Below are positions 12,801 to 26,200 of a DNA stretch of 64,000 nt, one piece after another (position 1 is the stretch's first letter; each line of letters begins with the position of its first letter). The stretch is from Brienomyrus brachyistius. Taxonomy: Eukaryota; Chordata; Actinopteri; Osteoglossiformes; Mormyridae. The notes beneath the pieces were generated by a model. The model saw only the letters and a program-made list of their open reading frames with translations. It was not told where the DNA came from and made no database searches. Position numbers and translations under genes: made by a program. The stretch is taken from NCBI RefSeq assembly GCF_023856365.1, contig NC_064535.1, positions 10,002,363 through 10,066,362 on the forward strand, read 5' to 3'.

Positions 12801-14963
12801 GCAGAACATTGCTCAGAGCATCACACTGCCTCCGTTGCCTTGCCTATCCCAGGTAAATAATGCACATGCACCCGACCTTCGCCATGATGTAACGAGAACA
12901 TGATTCATCAGACCAGACCAATTTCTACGATTTCTCTATGGTCCAGTTCTGATGCTCACATGCCCATTGTACAGTGGACAGGGGTCAGCATGGGCACTCT
13001 GATCTGTGACTATGCAGCCCTATATGCAGCAAGCTGTAAAGCACTGTGTGTTCCAACACCTTTCTATCATAGCCAGCATTAACTTTATCAGCTGCTTGTG
13101 CTACAGTAGCTCTCCTATGGGATCAGATTGGATGGACTAGCCATCGCTCCCTACACACATCAGTGAACCTGGGATGCCCATGACCCCAATGCCGGTTTAC
13201 CCAGCTGGCCTTCCTTGGACCATTTTTGGTAGGTACTGACCACTGCATACTGGGAACACTCCACAGGAACTGCTGTTTTGGGGATCCTCTGACCTGTCAT
13301 CTAGCCATCACAATTTGGCCCTTATCAAAATCACACATCCTTACTATTGTTTTCTGCTTCCTACACATCAACTTCAAAAACTGCCTGCTCACTATATTAT
13401 GGCACACATGACAGGTGCCAAGGTAATCAAGGTTATTCACTCCACCAGACAGTGATCTTCATGTTACGGCTGATTGGTATGAGGATGATTTTATATATGA
13501 CACAAAAGCATTTTCACTGTGCATTTTTCTTACTTTACAAAATGCTACCCGTGGATGCATTTCATTATGCTGTTTATTGAGTATCCATGTGCACTTTACT
13601 TGGGGTTCTTAGATCGGTCAGTGTTCTTTTTAAGTATTACGTGGTAGCTTTAGCTCACAGTAGGGTCCAATTAATGTTGTGTCCTAGGACTAGGAGCCTG
13701 TTGACATATCAGAATCAGAGGGTCTTGGCTAGCTGCTGCATAGGCGCCCTCTACTGGCCTATTTGATAGTGGTTGTGAGGACCTGGGGTTTATATCATTT
13801 TTTTATTGGTGTTTAGTTCTTGGCGTGATGCCAAGACTTCTTGCAGCATGAAGCAATCTAGAGAACAGGGATGTTAATGACATTAGCACACAGTGGCTAT
13901 ACTATTGATTCCTAATTTATGGGGCATCAAATAATGTTGATCTGAGTGAAATATGACCTTCAGAGGACAAAATAGTCTGTTTCAATAACAGCTATTAAAT
14001 ACAAAAGAAATACTTAGAAAATAAAAGCTGTATGACCAAAAGAATGTATTTTCTGTTAGTAAATACCCAAAAATATTCACTTCAATTGGCATTAACTTGA
14101 CGAATCGGCCTGCTGTATTACTGGTTACGCATTTTTGGCATTGTATGCTTTAAATTATTTAAACAGTTGAAATTCCCACTGAGGATTTAATTTCGATTTC
14201 ATTTGATATACGAATAGGTAACGTTGGCATGGCTGGTCAATCCTATAAGTGACATAGGCAACCACCAAGGGCTTATTCGGGCCTACTTCTTAGGAGCTGT
14301 GACCTAGCTAGCTTATTTTAGTCGCGTGCAGCATACACCGTCCAAGATAACGTGAAATCAGCTTACTCTCACCCTGACAATTAATCGTGTCCTCTATAAT
14401 ACCAGCAGATGTATGGTGCCACATTCAGAGCATTACGCAGTCATCATATAAAAATAATCAGAGCGTTTTCTATGCGTTTTGTCCCTTCGTTCACATGTAA
14501 ACAGTGTTTTAGGTCACTGACTATAGAGCTTTTGTAAAACCCCGTCCGGGATGAAGATTTTTAGAAGCTCCATGTTCAGTGTCGACCTGTAGACAGGGAA
14601 AACAGAGCCTTCAGCTTGTAACGTCAGAGTGTGCACCGTTACCTACTTTGTTTGACGTCAGAATGAGCGCGGTTCTCTTTAGCTTAGCAGAACTGGTAAG
14701 AAGGGTTCTGATCCGCCAACATGGATTTACAGTAGGGTTAGAGGTCTATCGCCACCTGCTGGTTTGGCATGCACATTTTAGCGTTTTCATGTGGAAAGAG
14801 ATATTTTTCATTAATGGAAGAAAAAGAGTTTTTCAAAATACCTACAAAATACCTGTATGTATGTGTGGACATGACCTCCGAGTTGTGGTTTTAAGTCCCG
14901 CCAGCACAGTTTGTCATTATCTTGTGTATTTAAACCAAGTCTACCATGCAGTTAGCTGAAATG

Positions 14964-15007
<44 letters not shown>

Positions 15008-17179
15008 ATGTATCCCTGTTCTTCCCTGTTTCACATTAATGAAGGGCTTCTTCCATACTTTATGGGATTTCAGTCCTGCTTCTAGAAGCCTGATATGAAC
15101 TGTCCTAGCAGTGCACTTCATTCCTGCACTTAATGTTTCCCGTTCCTTTTGAAGGTCACCTAATGACATCGTGCAATTCATGAGAAGCTGTAGGACAAAT
15201 TAACGTTCATCTCTAGCATTAGAAAGTCACTTTCGCCCTTTACTTGCTGGTTTCTAGCCGTTCCTGGCAGTTCCTGCTTCAACTTGTTCTTCTGTTCTGC
15301 TGTATTAGAGATTTGGAACCTGGAAGCTACCTGCTGCTCAGCATAGCCTTCTGCCAGCAGATATAGGATTAAACCAGGATTTAAAACTAGGATTAAAAAA
15401 GTAATAATAAAATAAATGTATATATAATGATCTCTTCCAGAGCTTTTTTCCAGATTTTTCCAGAGCTGTATAAGATTTCACACATCCTAGCTATTACTGA
15501 CTACATTTTTAATACTTTTGATAGTCATTATATTGTAGAAACTGAAAGTCATACTGTCACGAACAGTTTTTTGTTCATTTGTTTTTTTCATTTTGATTGT
15601 AATTACATTCACATCGTGAGGCTATCAACTGATCTTTTGAATTGTCTATGTTTCAATTACATTGTCTTGTCCCTTTTTATTGTGTTTAATTATATCTCGT
15701 AGTAAACCAAAATCTATATTATATAAAGATGTCACAAATGATTAACACTTAATTAAATTGTAAAGTGAATTATTAACTTGTAAAATTTGGTTATAGAATC
15801 CTTGAGAGAATTACAGCAGGCTATATTCAACTGCCATGGGGGGTTTAGTACATGTAGTGTATATTTGTGGGATAATTGATATTTCTCAGGTATCTTAATT
15901 AAATATTCTTACTTTCAGCGATTTTTTTTGTCAAAGTGAACAGTGAAGGGGAGTGTCTTCTGTGAAAATTTTTATTATTGTTTTATACATTGTATTAATA
16001 TTTTTTAATTTACACTCCATACTTTTTTGATATGCTAGTTTTAAACGTTTTATTTATGTGAGGGTTGTACGTTTGGATATGTGGAAGTAAATGCATAACC
16101 ATATATTTTGAATCTTGTCGAACTGTGTTCTGTGGGTTTGTTTTTCATTGAAACCAAATATATATGTGGATGTATTTATGAACAGAGATGAATTAATTTG
16201 TTTTTTTTTTTTGTATCCTTCTACTAAAAGGGATTGCTGCCATCTGTCTAACTTTGATTGACGTCACCACAGATGGTTTGTACTTGTCCTAAGAGTTAAA
16301 TCTCTGTTAACAGCACCTTCCAGGACCTTTCCAAGCAGAATGACCTCACCTACGGCACAGTGAGAAATTCTGCAGTGTATGACTACTTCAAGGCCAAAGG
16401 TACAAATCCTCTGGAGCAGGACAGCACCTTCGCAGAACTCTGGAGAACAATTAACAAGAACAATGGGCAGGACCACTCCGTCTCCAGCCCTTCTGAAGGC
16501 ATCCGCAAGGTATTCTCATCAACGTCGTTACAATATTGGCTTTATTATACTGAAGGTGCTTTTCCTTGCTCCAAGATAAATAATTTTTTATATTTGACCT
16601 ATAGCATGCCTAATTCTTTGGTATGGGGTTGTTTTCAAAAACCTGACACTTTATAAACATATGTTTATTATATATTGTGCTAATAATTTTCCTTAGTGAT
16701 ATTCTTTTTTTTCTTTACCCTTGTTTATTTTTTTATTTTTAGTGGTATGGAAACGATCAGTTTTCTCATTTTTTTCTTCCCTTCATCCTACACAAGCTCA
16801 TATTTTAATGGCCCACAGTTCTTTTGTAATCATCCCGTAATTACATATATTATTCAGATTAGCATCACTTCATTGAGTGATGCACAGCCATAATAATCAC
16901 ATTCCCCTCATACAAATGATTCAAATCAATGTAAGGAGGATTATAGTTAAATCTTATTATGAAGCCCCTAAGAAGTATTAGGAGAAGGTAGATTATAACA
17001 TTACAAATAAGACACTCAGTGACATTTTACTTGTTTTTTACACAGCAGGTAATTACAGTGGAGAAAACAATAGTAATTAAACAGTATAATTACTGATCAT
17101 CTGTATCATTTTATAAAATGAATTATATCAGATTTTGATCATTTTACATATAGAAGCACACACACACACATGTACTATG

Positions 17180-17218
<39 letters not shown>

Positions 17219-20200
17219 ATATATATATGAAATATGACTATAAAATATGTGCATAGACATGCATTTTATTATGCAATTTTGTGCATTATATTAATATATC
17301 TCATTCATGCTGTATCATTTTCAGGACTGTTTGCGTGGCTGTTTATACTACTTGCTATGGCTGGCAGATTATATTTATATAAAAATATACAACAGTGGAG
17401 AAACGGAGCAGATTCTGTGCGTTGACCTGAACAGATGGATATTGCACATCTCATTTTACTGTATAGCTTAATTTTCTTTTGCAGTAATGGGGAAGCCTTG
17501 TCATATATAAAGTCTAGTTTCCCTGCATTTTCTTAGAAAAGCATGTGAAGCCAGAGGCCATCATGCACAGAGGAGAACTTTTCTTAGCTATGATGGTAAT
17601 GCTTTTACGTGCTTTTTTGTTGTTTTCATAGAAACAGGTTCAAAAATCTGTACGCTTTGGATAAGAACCTCTATATATTTTAATATCCATCCATCCATTT
17701 TCCAAACCGCTTATCCTATTGGGTTGTGGGGGGTCCGGAGCCTATCCCGGAAGCAATGGGCACGAGGCAGGGAATAACCCAGGATGGGGGGCCAGCCCAT
17801 CGCAGGGCACACTCACACACCATTCACTCTGACATGCACACATATGGGCAATTTAGCAACTCCAATTAGCCTCAGCATGTTTTTGGACTGTGGGGGGAAA
17901 CCGGAGTACCCGGAGGAAACCCCACGATGACATGGGGAGAACATGCAAACTCCACACACATGTGACCCAGGTGGAAACTCGAACCCGGGTCCCAGAGGTG
18001 TGAGGCAACAGTGCTAACCACTGCACCACCATGCCACCCCATATTTTAATGTAAAAAAAAAATATATATTAATTATATGTGTTTGGTCAGTCCAGCTTAG
18101 CGACTGACACCTGGTCAGTACCTCTGATCCAACTCAGAGGCTACGAAGTACTTATGAGTTCTTCCTTAGATCAGTTCTACTCAGGGACGGGAATAGCTCA
18201 GTGTGTCTGACTGACTCAGCTCAGAGGTGGCAAAGGGACTTACCAATCTGTTTGATCAATTCACCCCAATGAACTGGTACAGCTCAGCATGTCTGATTGG
18301 CTCAAATGGCGCAAGATTATTATGTAGCCATTCATCTCCAATTCAAGCAAGTGATCAGCCGGAATGCTACAGTCGCTAAAATGTATATTAGATCAGCGAT
18401 TCTCAACCCGTGGGTCGTGACACAAATCTGGTTGATGGCAAGTTCTGAAAGGGTCGCGAGGTAGAGTTGGACATGTAAGCATTATAAAACCAGCGAGGTC
18501 CGGTGCTGATCCACAATCAGATTTCCCTGCCCCAGTCCTCAAATGAACCTATATAAATGGGTCTCTACCAATCCAAGAATTTAAATAAATGTAAAATTCA
18601 CTGGCACATTGAACTAGATTTGTGCCATAGGCAGTATTGGCGTGTAGTAGATCATGTCATTAATTTTTACCGATACTTGATATACGTTGAACAGAGCTGA
18701 CATGGTAACAGCTGTGCCGCGATGCAAAAGAGGTTGAAAACCACTGGATCACATAATGTTCTTATGCTGCTGCTCTAGTTTATACTAATATAGGTCAGGA
18801 ATTGCTGTATCAGTCACTACTTAAAGTGGTTTGGCAACTAATTAATTAAAATAATTTATTAGCAATGGGGGGGTGGCATGGTGGTGCAGTGGTTAGCACT
18901 GTCGCCTCACACCTCTGGGACCGGGGTTCAAGTCTCCGCCTGGGTCACATGTATGTAGAGTTTGCATGTTCTCCCCATGTCGTCGTGGGGTTTCCTCCAG
19001 GTACTCCGGTTTCCCCCCACAGTCCAAAAACATGCAGAAGCTAATTGGAGCTACTAAATTGCCCATAGGTGTGCATGTGTGAGTGAATGGTGTGTGAGTG
19101 TGCCCTGCGATGGGCTGGCCCCCCATCCTTGGTTGTTCCCTGCCTCGTGCCCATTGCTTCCGGGATAGGCTCCGGACCCCCCGCGACCCAATAGGATAAG
19201 CGGTTTGGAAAATGGATGGATGGATATTAGCAATGGCATAGGAAAATGTTTCATATTGGGGTGGACAGAACTTAATTTAAATACAAAGGTATTTCTAAAG
19301 GTGGGACAGATGAAGCCAAATTCAGTTTTAATAAGTTTAATAAGTTTCAGGTATAAATCATATGCTTTGCTATGATACGATTTTATTTTGATTTTCCAGC
19401 ACAGTTATTCAGTATCTGGCTATATTTGAAATGTTACAATTCAATTGAAATGTTACGATACAATTAATTTCCATTCAGTTATTTGTTATCAATGAAACAT
19501 TAGCTGATTTTAGTGGAATTTATTTGATTTAAAAAATATGTTCATGTTTTAATTTTTCATTTTATCAACAGAATATGTTGAAAAACCATACATGACTTAA
19601 ACAATGCCGGCACAAGAAACATTCTGCTTTATATTTTTATTTTAACAACAAAAACCTATTTCTGGATACGTATAACTTACTGTCTGACAACATAAGAACA
19701 CAGGTGTACTAAACTACGTACAATTGTACTCTAATGCAAAGGGGTATAGGAACCGGAGGGCTGTGTCCTCCCCAATATTTCATTCATCACTTTTAATCAA
19801 TATATCAGTTGTCAAGGCTACAATATGATTTAATCCACTGAAAGTATGACGATATGCCAAAACGCTGCAAAAAAAAAAGATGTGTGAATCTAGAGACTAA
19901 CCTTAGTAGAGGGTTGAGACTAAAACTAGGCAATGCCACACCTACAAATACTGTGCTGTTACTCTAGGTACAGTACTGTGCAAAAGTTTTATGCAGTCAC
20001 AGCAAATGTTTAAGACTATTTATCTGGCTAGTAAGTGTATATTTGCTCAGAAAAAAAAAACAATTTAACGTTAGAACATACGCAAATTAACAGTAACAAA
20101 AAAAATAACCAGAATTTCACCTGTTCTCCAAAAAGAAAATCTCATTGTATTGCTAGAATAACACTGCTTTCATTCCCAAACCTCTGCTCAGGGGTATCTC

Positions 20201-23200
20201 AGGCAACCTGTGTATTTGTTAAACTTCACCACCAGCTCTTTTAATTATACTGAACAAAAATATAAACGCAACACTCTTGTTTCTGCTCCCATTTTTCATG
20301 AGATGGACTTAAAGATCTACAATTCATTCCAGATACACAATATTACCATTTCTCTCAAACATTTCTCACAAATCAGTCTAAATGTGTGATAGTGAGCACT
20401 TCTGCTTTGCTGAGATAATCCATCCCACCTCACAGGTGTGCCACATCAAGATGCTGATCTGACATCATGGGTAGTGCACAGGTGTACCTTATACTGCCCA
20501 CAATAAAAGGCCACCCTGGAATGTGCAGTTTTTTGCTTTATTGGGGGTCTGGGGACTCAGAACCGGTCAGTATCTGGTGTGACCACCATTTGCCTCATGC
20601 AATGCAACACATCTTCTTCGCATAGAGTTTATCAGATTGTCAATTGTGGCCTGTGGAATGTTGGTCCACTCCTCTTCAATGGCTGTGCGAAGTTGTTGGA
20701 TATTAGTGGGAACTGGTACACGCTGTCGTATACGCCGGTCAAGCACATCCCAAACATGCTCAACGGGTGACATGTCCGGTGAGTATGCTGGCCATGCAAG
20801 AACTGGGACATTTTCAGCTTCCAAGAACTGTGTACAGATCCTTGCAACATGGGGCCGTGCATTATCTGTCTGAGTGGCTGGTCTCAGACGATCTTGGAGG
20901 TGAACCTGCTGGATGTGGAGGTCCTGGGCTGGTGTGGTTACACGTGGTCTGCGGTTGTGAGGCCGGTTGGATGTACTGCCATATTCTCTGAAACGCCTTT
21001 GGAGACGGCTTATGGTTGAGAAATGAACATTCAATGCACGAGCAACAGATCTGGTTGACATTCCTGCTGTCCGCATGCCAATTGCATGCTCCCTCAATGC
21101 TTGTGGCATCTGTGGCATTTTGCTGTGAGACAAAACTGCACATTCCAGGGTGGCCTTTTATTGTGGGCAGTATAAGGTACACCTGTGCACTACCCATGAT
21201 GTCAGATCAGCATCTTGATGTGGCACACCTGTGAGGTGGGATGGATTATCTCAGCAAAGCAGAAGTGCTCACTATCACACATTTAGACTGATTTGTGAGA
21301 AATGTTTGAGAGAAATGGTAATATTGTGTATCTGGAATGAATTGTAGATCTTTAAGTCCATCTCATGAAAAATTGGAGCAAAAACAAAAGTGTTGCGTTT
21401 ATATTTTTGTTCAGTGTAGCTTAATTAGTTCAATAACACAGTGAGGTATTGACTAGCTAAACAAGGTGTGCATCACATTCCAGTGATGACGGACACAGCA
21501 GCAGGTATAAGGGAAAACCAATAAGAGGTTTATCAGATGGAAACAAGAACAGAGCAAACAAAAGCAGACCATGTGGGGTCAAACAAAAGGCACAGCAGGA
21601 AAGAGGGGAAACCACTGGAGCATACATTAGGGCAACGTCAATGACCGGACTGGGACGCACAGGCCTGGGAGGCACTCTCATACTGAACTGACGAGGGAGC
21701 AGATAAGGGGCAGCTGGAGTAATCCACATGGGGGCTGAAAGGAGAGGTAAGACAAATTATCAACAAGTGTGGCTCCTTAGAGCCACACTAGGGAAAGAAC
21801 GAGAGGGGCAGGGATGCAGGGCATGACAGTGTTCTAGTGATCAAGTCAAAAGTTACATGGGTGTTTTGGATGGTTGCCACAAATACTGGCATGGCATTAG
21901 GATTGGTTTTGAATAAGTTGACACACTTTTACAGACAAAATATCACAGTTTTGCACAGTACTGTAGGTGCTGAAGTAATTACTGTTCTGGTAGTTTCCAT
22001 AGTTTAAATGTGATAGGGATGTTAGACCTGTATGCACGCCCCCTACTCCTGAATTTAATTAAATTACCTTCTCTGAGTGCTGCATATTTATATTTTATAG
22101 TATACTGAAGAATATTGCGCTCTGGGTCAAAACTATATTGCAACATAATTACAGCTGCTGTCTTGCAAACAGAAGGGGAGTAGGTGTCCTGTTCACGGAA
22201 GCATTTCTGTAATGCCTTTCTTTGAGAGAGGTATAAAGGAGGGATTTTAAAACTATCCCAATACAGCAATACCTCACATTCATGTGATAAAAAGGCAAAT
22301 GGCCTCCCCAGTGGTAGCTACCCCAGGTCTGCAGAAGATCTTCAGAGCTGAGCCATTTTTCAGCTGCTCCCCCAGCATGATGGGCAACAGCAAATGGTCT
22401 GGCGGAGTAGAGGATCAATGACTTATGTGGTGGAGATTGTGATCAGATAACTGGCGGACATAAGTGCCCTTGGACAACGAAAAACACAAAGGCAGACAGA
22501 CCCAGCAGAAAACAATATGTTTTGGAGTATGTGTTCACTGTCTACACCCTAGCCAATTAATGCTCTGAATGTGAGCCATTTTGCTGGTATGAGCATCTGT
22601 TCAATCTGTTGTGTCCAACTTGTAGCTGATGCCGCTGACTGCTTGTAAGTCATAAAAGGTGTCAGCGTTTCAGCTGCTACAGCGGGTCCTAAAAGCTGTC
22701 ATTGACCTTAACACCAGGCAGGCAGTGATATTTCAATCTCTGCCTGCAGCCCTGGAGAGCTGCATTGGAAAAGCAAGGTCTATTCCTAGTCTGTGAAACC
22801 GCCATAATCACTATGTCAGATAGTGTGAAGGAAAGCTGGGATTCTTGACAGACTAACCCAGAGCCTGGCTGTAGCATTCTGATTCACCTTACCCGTGGAC
22901 ACATTTCAACGGTCTGATGCCTTTACACTATGGTGACAAGTTTGTCTGATGTAGCCGAGTACTTTAAATGAACCCCTGCATCACCAAGAGGGATCTGAAT
23001 CCACTTCAACTCAGAGTGCAATTCAAGGTACAGGAGTGGCCATATCTGCACCAGCAATGTGAATTGCAATGCAAGGTCTGAAACAGATTATGATTCTTGT
23101 TATTCTATTAATCTGATGAAATGAACCGGTTGTTGATACAATAATGCATATTTTCCTTAAATGTGATTCATGTCCAAAATTTTGAGGTTGAACTCCAAGT

Positions 23201-26200
23201 GTGATAAACATTTATGTAAAATAAGTAAATGGATGGGCGCTCTCTCGTTGTTTGGTTTGATTTCTTTTTTATGTGATTAATTTTGTACCATATCATTGTC
23301 TATATAAATCAACATGTTTTATTGTTACACTCTCTGAGATATTCAGTGCAAGTACATAATAGAAATATCATTAATAATAATAATAATAATGATGATGAAC
23401 AAAAAAAACATTTACCTTGAATGGGATTAATAGTGTAAAATATTTGATCGAACATCTCTTGTCATTGGAATAGAAGTTCGGTCAAATAAAAGAGTAGATA
23501 AAATGATGAAAAGCGCATGACCTGTTTTGCATAATGATGCTCTCATAATTCAATCAAGTTATTAAAAAATGTGTTTGTTCCAACCACAGATCATGAAGTA
23601 TAAAACGATCGTTAACAAACGTAAGGCTGCTTTCTCTTTATCCGGCGCAGGCTAAGATTGAGGCGTATGCCTTTCTGTGGGACATGGCGGTCGTGGAATA
23701 CGCTGCCCTGACCGATGATGACTGCACCATCACCGTTACTGGAAACAGTGTGAGCAGCAAAGGATATGGAATCGCATTGCAGCACGGGAGTCCATACAGA
23801 GACCTCTTTTCCCAGAAGTAAGTCAAGCTTCAGCGTATATTGTCTGCTGCATTTACTACCATACTATTTTGTTAGCTATAATAAGATACTGAATTTTCTT
23901 TTAGATATTCCCATTATTTTTGGTCTGGAAATTTGTCCCTACTGGAGTTGTGGGTGGTGAGCTACAAAATCATGAACCTTAAACGGCTCCATAATTTCAT
24001 CAAGTTGAATTGAAAATGAAGGCAGGGGGATAATTATCTTAACTCTTAAAAGCTTGCAACTCAAATCGTTAAATTAATTTCTTTATGCGATCTGGATTTA
24101 TCATCAATCATCGCAGCCACGCAGAGCCACAATGCTCCTCTCAGAGACAGAGAGTAAAACATGGTCCTATTAGTGCTCAGTTCCAGGGAGCATCTATGAA
24201 GCATCACTTCACTGTAATGTAATAAGGTTGGCGATGCTATGGGTGGTGAAAGACTGAAATGACCAAGTCTCAAAGTGGTTTTCTGCAATACACTGTGCTT
24301 TCCCTTTGTATTTTAAACAGCATTTATCTGAATCTGCTCTGCTTTCTGTTGGAAAATGAGGATAAATTATCTTGAAATCCAATCTGCTACATCAAAAATG
24401 AACTATAATTTTCAGTACAGGTGGCAAGATTTTGTGAGATAATTGTCTATGAGGTTTGGCAGGTAATTTACTCCTAGTTTTAAGTATTAAATGTAGATTT
24501 TGTTATGTTGTTGCTCTTAATGAACTGGAATTATCAGTTTTATTGGACAAAACTATTTCAGTTTAGTAAGCCTAAATATATAGCATGTCATTGCAAGTAA
24601 TAATAAGATTTATGCGTTTCAATAACATTGTAAAGCTACGTGATTTCATGTGATTTATTTGGCTAATTATGTTTCCTATAATTAATTCACAAATCCACAG
24701 AGCTGTGTCTGCAAGCTACTGACGAGGCCTGATGCAACATAATCAGTGACAATCAAAATAACATTTAAAAAATATATCTAGAAAGATGTAAATCAACAAA
24801 TATGTTTTATTTTAGTGTTACAAAACAGAATGATCTTAACGCAGACATGCAACATGTTTGAGCTTTTTAAATGTGTTTTTTCTTTTAATTCTATACTTTT
24901 TTTTTTGTTGTGGTATGATTGATTTATCTTAACCGACTTCTGCGAATTATGTGTCGTCGGCCCCCTGCGCATTTTCACGACGCTCCCTTGATTGTCACAG
25001 GATTCTGGAGCTGCAGGAGAAAGGGGACCTGGACATCCTGAAGCAGAAGTGGTGGCCCCGCACGGGCCGCTGTCACCTGGACAGCCAGGCCAGCTCGCAA
25101 CCCGACAGCCAAGCGCTGAAGCTGCACAGCTTCGCCGGCGTCTTCTGCATACTGGCGGCGGGCCTGCTGCTGGCCTGTCTGGTGGCCGGCTTGGAGATGT
25201 GGTGGAGCAGTAATCGCTGCCGGCAGGAGCGGCCAAAAGAGGTGACCGAGCACAGAGCCTGGAGGCCCGATCAGGGGGAAGACACTGCCACACTCTACTT
25301 TACGGATCCAGCCGCAGACGCAAGCGTTGATTTAGTAGAGCTTCAGTACACTCAGTTATAGATGTGCTCGGGCAAAACCGCTACTGGTTGCAGTACATCA
25401 CATTGTTTGTATGGGATATTTCTTGAAAAAGCCAGCATCTTTAATCTTTAATGAGACATTCCTTTCTTTTTCTTAAAGACTTTTTTTTTTTTGTAAGTCT
25501 TGTTTGAAAGGAGACAAAAATTGACAATAAACCACCTGGTGGCTGTTTTCTGTGGATCAGCGTGAATCTGTTACCATGATCATTGTTATTATTGCTTTGA
25601 AAACACAAAATAGATGCAAGGAAAAGTCAATTACATCGCTTAGACATGCAATGTCTTGAGGACTTTTCTGGAAGTTTCTAACACCGATTCAAGACATTGT
25701 AATGGCATAAACACTCCCATGTCAGGACATTTTATTGATCTAAGCTACAGGAGAGAAAGCATTATGACATGGATCCATAAACTAAAGTGTGAGCAAAGAA
25801 CATTTCTGACTGATCAATCCATCCAGAGACCAGCACAATAAGAGGCTCAGATATGGTATATCAGACCAGTCCATAATCCCTAGTAATTCTCTGTGGACAA
25901 TTTATTGCCATTACATGTGGACACATTGTAACAAATACTTTTTTCTGTATTTATCATTCTTTATGGTCTCATGCAGGTTACTAAGGATTACAGACTGGCA
26001 AGGGTTTCTGGTCCATTGATATATAATGATATTACAACTGCTTCATCGGAAGGGAGGAAGGACATATGGACAGAGAGTGTGAGAGACTGGGATGAAGCAG
26101 AAGCTATTGACACAGGTCAGAATAGACCCTTTGGGATATGTTTTGCCAGTTTGACTTAGCAAGGGAATAACACGCAGTCTTGAAGCATCGATGTCACAAC

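Larger units (their letters stand above)
8959..16313 (+). other. grid1: grid1 intron, rich in Tc1 relics
   Basis: GT-AG intron of 7355 bp (gtaaga ... ctgttaacag). It contains a Tc1 relic with a nested minisatellite-bearing insertion (9812-12075), a second Tc1 relic (12332-13477) and a TC microsatellite (about 14967-15008). Bases 8959-9811 and 13480-16313 otherwise show no recognised gene or element; short open frames at 14579 and 15427 look random. Confidence 0.8.
19971..21963. mobile_element. TA-flanked MITE, copy B, interrupted by two insertions
   Basis: The left end CAGTACTGTGCAAAAGTTTT and right end (inverted) CAGTACTGTGCAAAACTG are terminal repeats, with TA on both sides (19969-19970 and 21964-21965). 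Compared with copy A (4919-5384), the element is complete but interrupted at its central TTAATTA by a 1169-bp Tc1 derivative (20248-21416) and again by about 365 bp near 21470-21835. Confidence 0.75.
16510..23650 (+). other. grid1: grid1 intron, repeat-rich
   Basis: GT-AG intron of 7141 bp (gtattc ... ccggcgcag). It holds two SINEs, a hAT MITE and a nested MITE/Tc1 complex, all listed separately. Bases 16510-17154 show nothing recognisable. Bases 18050-18330 contain loosely repeated CTCAG- and CTGAC-rich phrases. Bases 21966-23650 are mostly unique sequence, including a (TAA)n run near 23371. Confidence 0.8.

Noticed and set aside
18050..18330. Diverged tandem array of CTCAG/CTGAC phrases
   Set aside because: Phrases recur but I could not define a unit or period by eye.
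17685..19225. tRNA genes suggested by A-box and B-box motifs
   Set aside because: The motifs are the tRNA-derived heads of SINEs; no cloverleaf-forming complete tRNA is present.
24793..25293. 166-codon open frame on the minus strand over the M4 exon
   Set aside because: It is the antisense of a GC-rich conserved grid1 exon; no domain is seen and the sense frame is clearly the gene.
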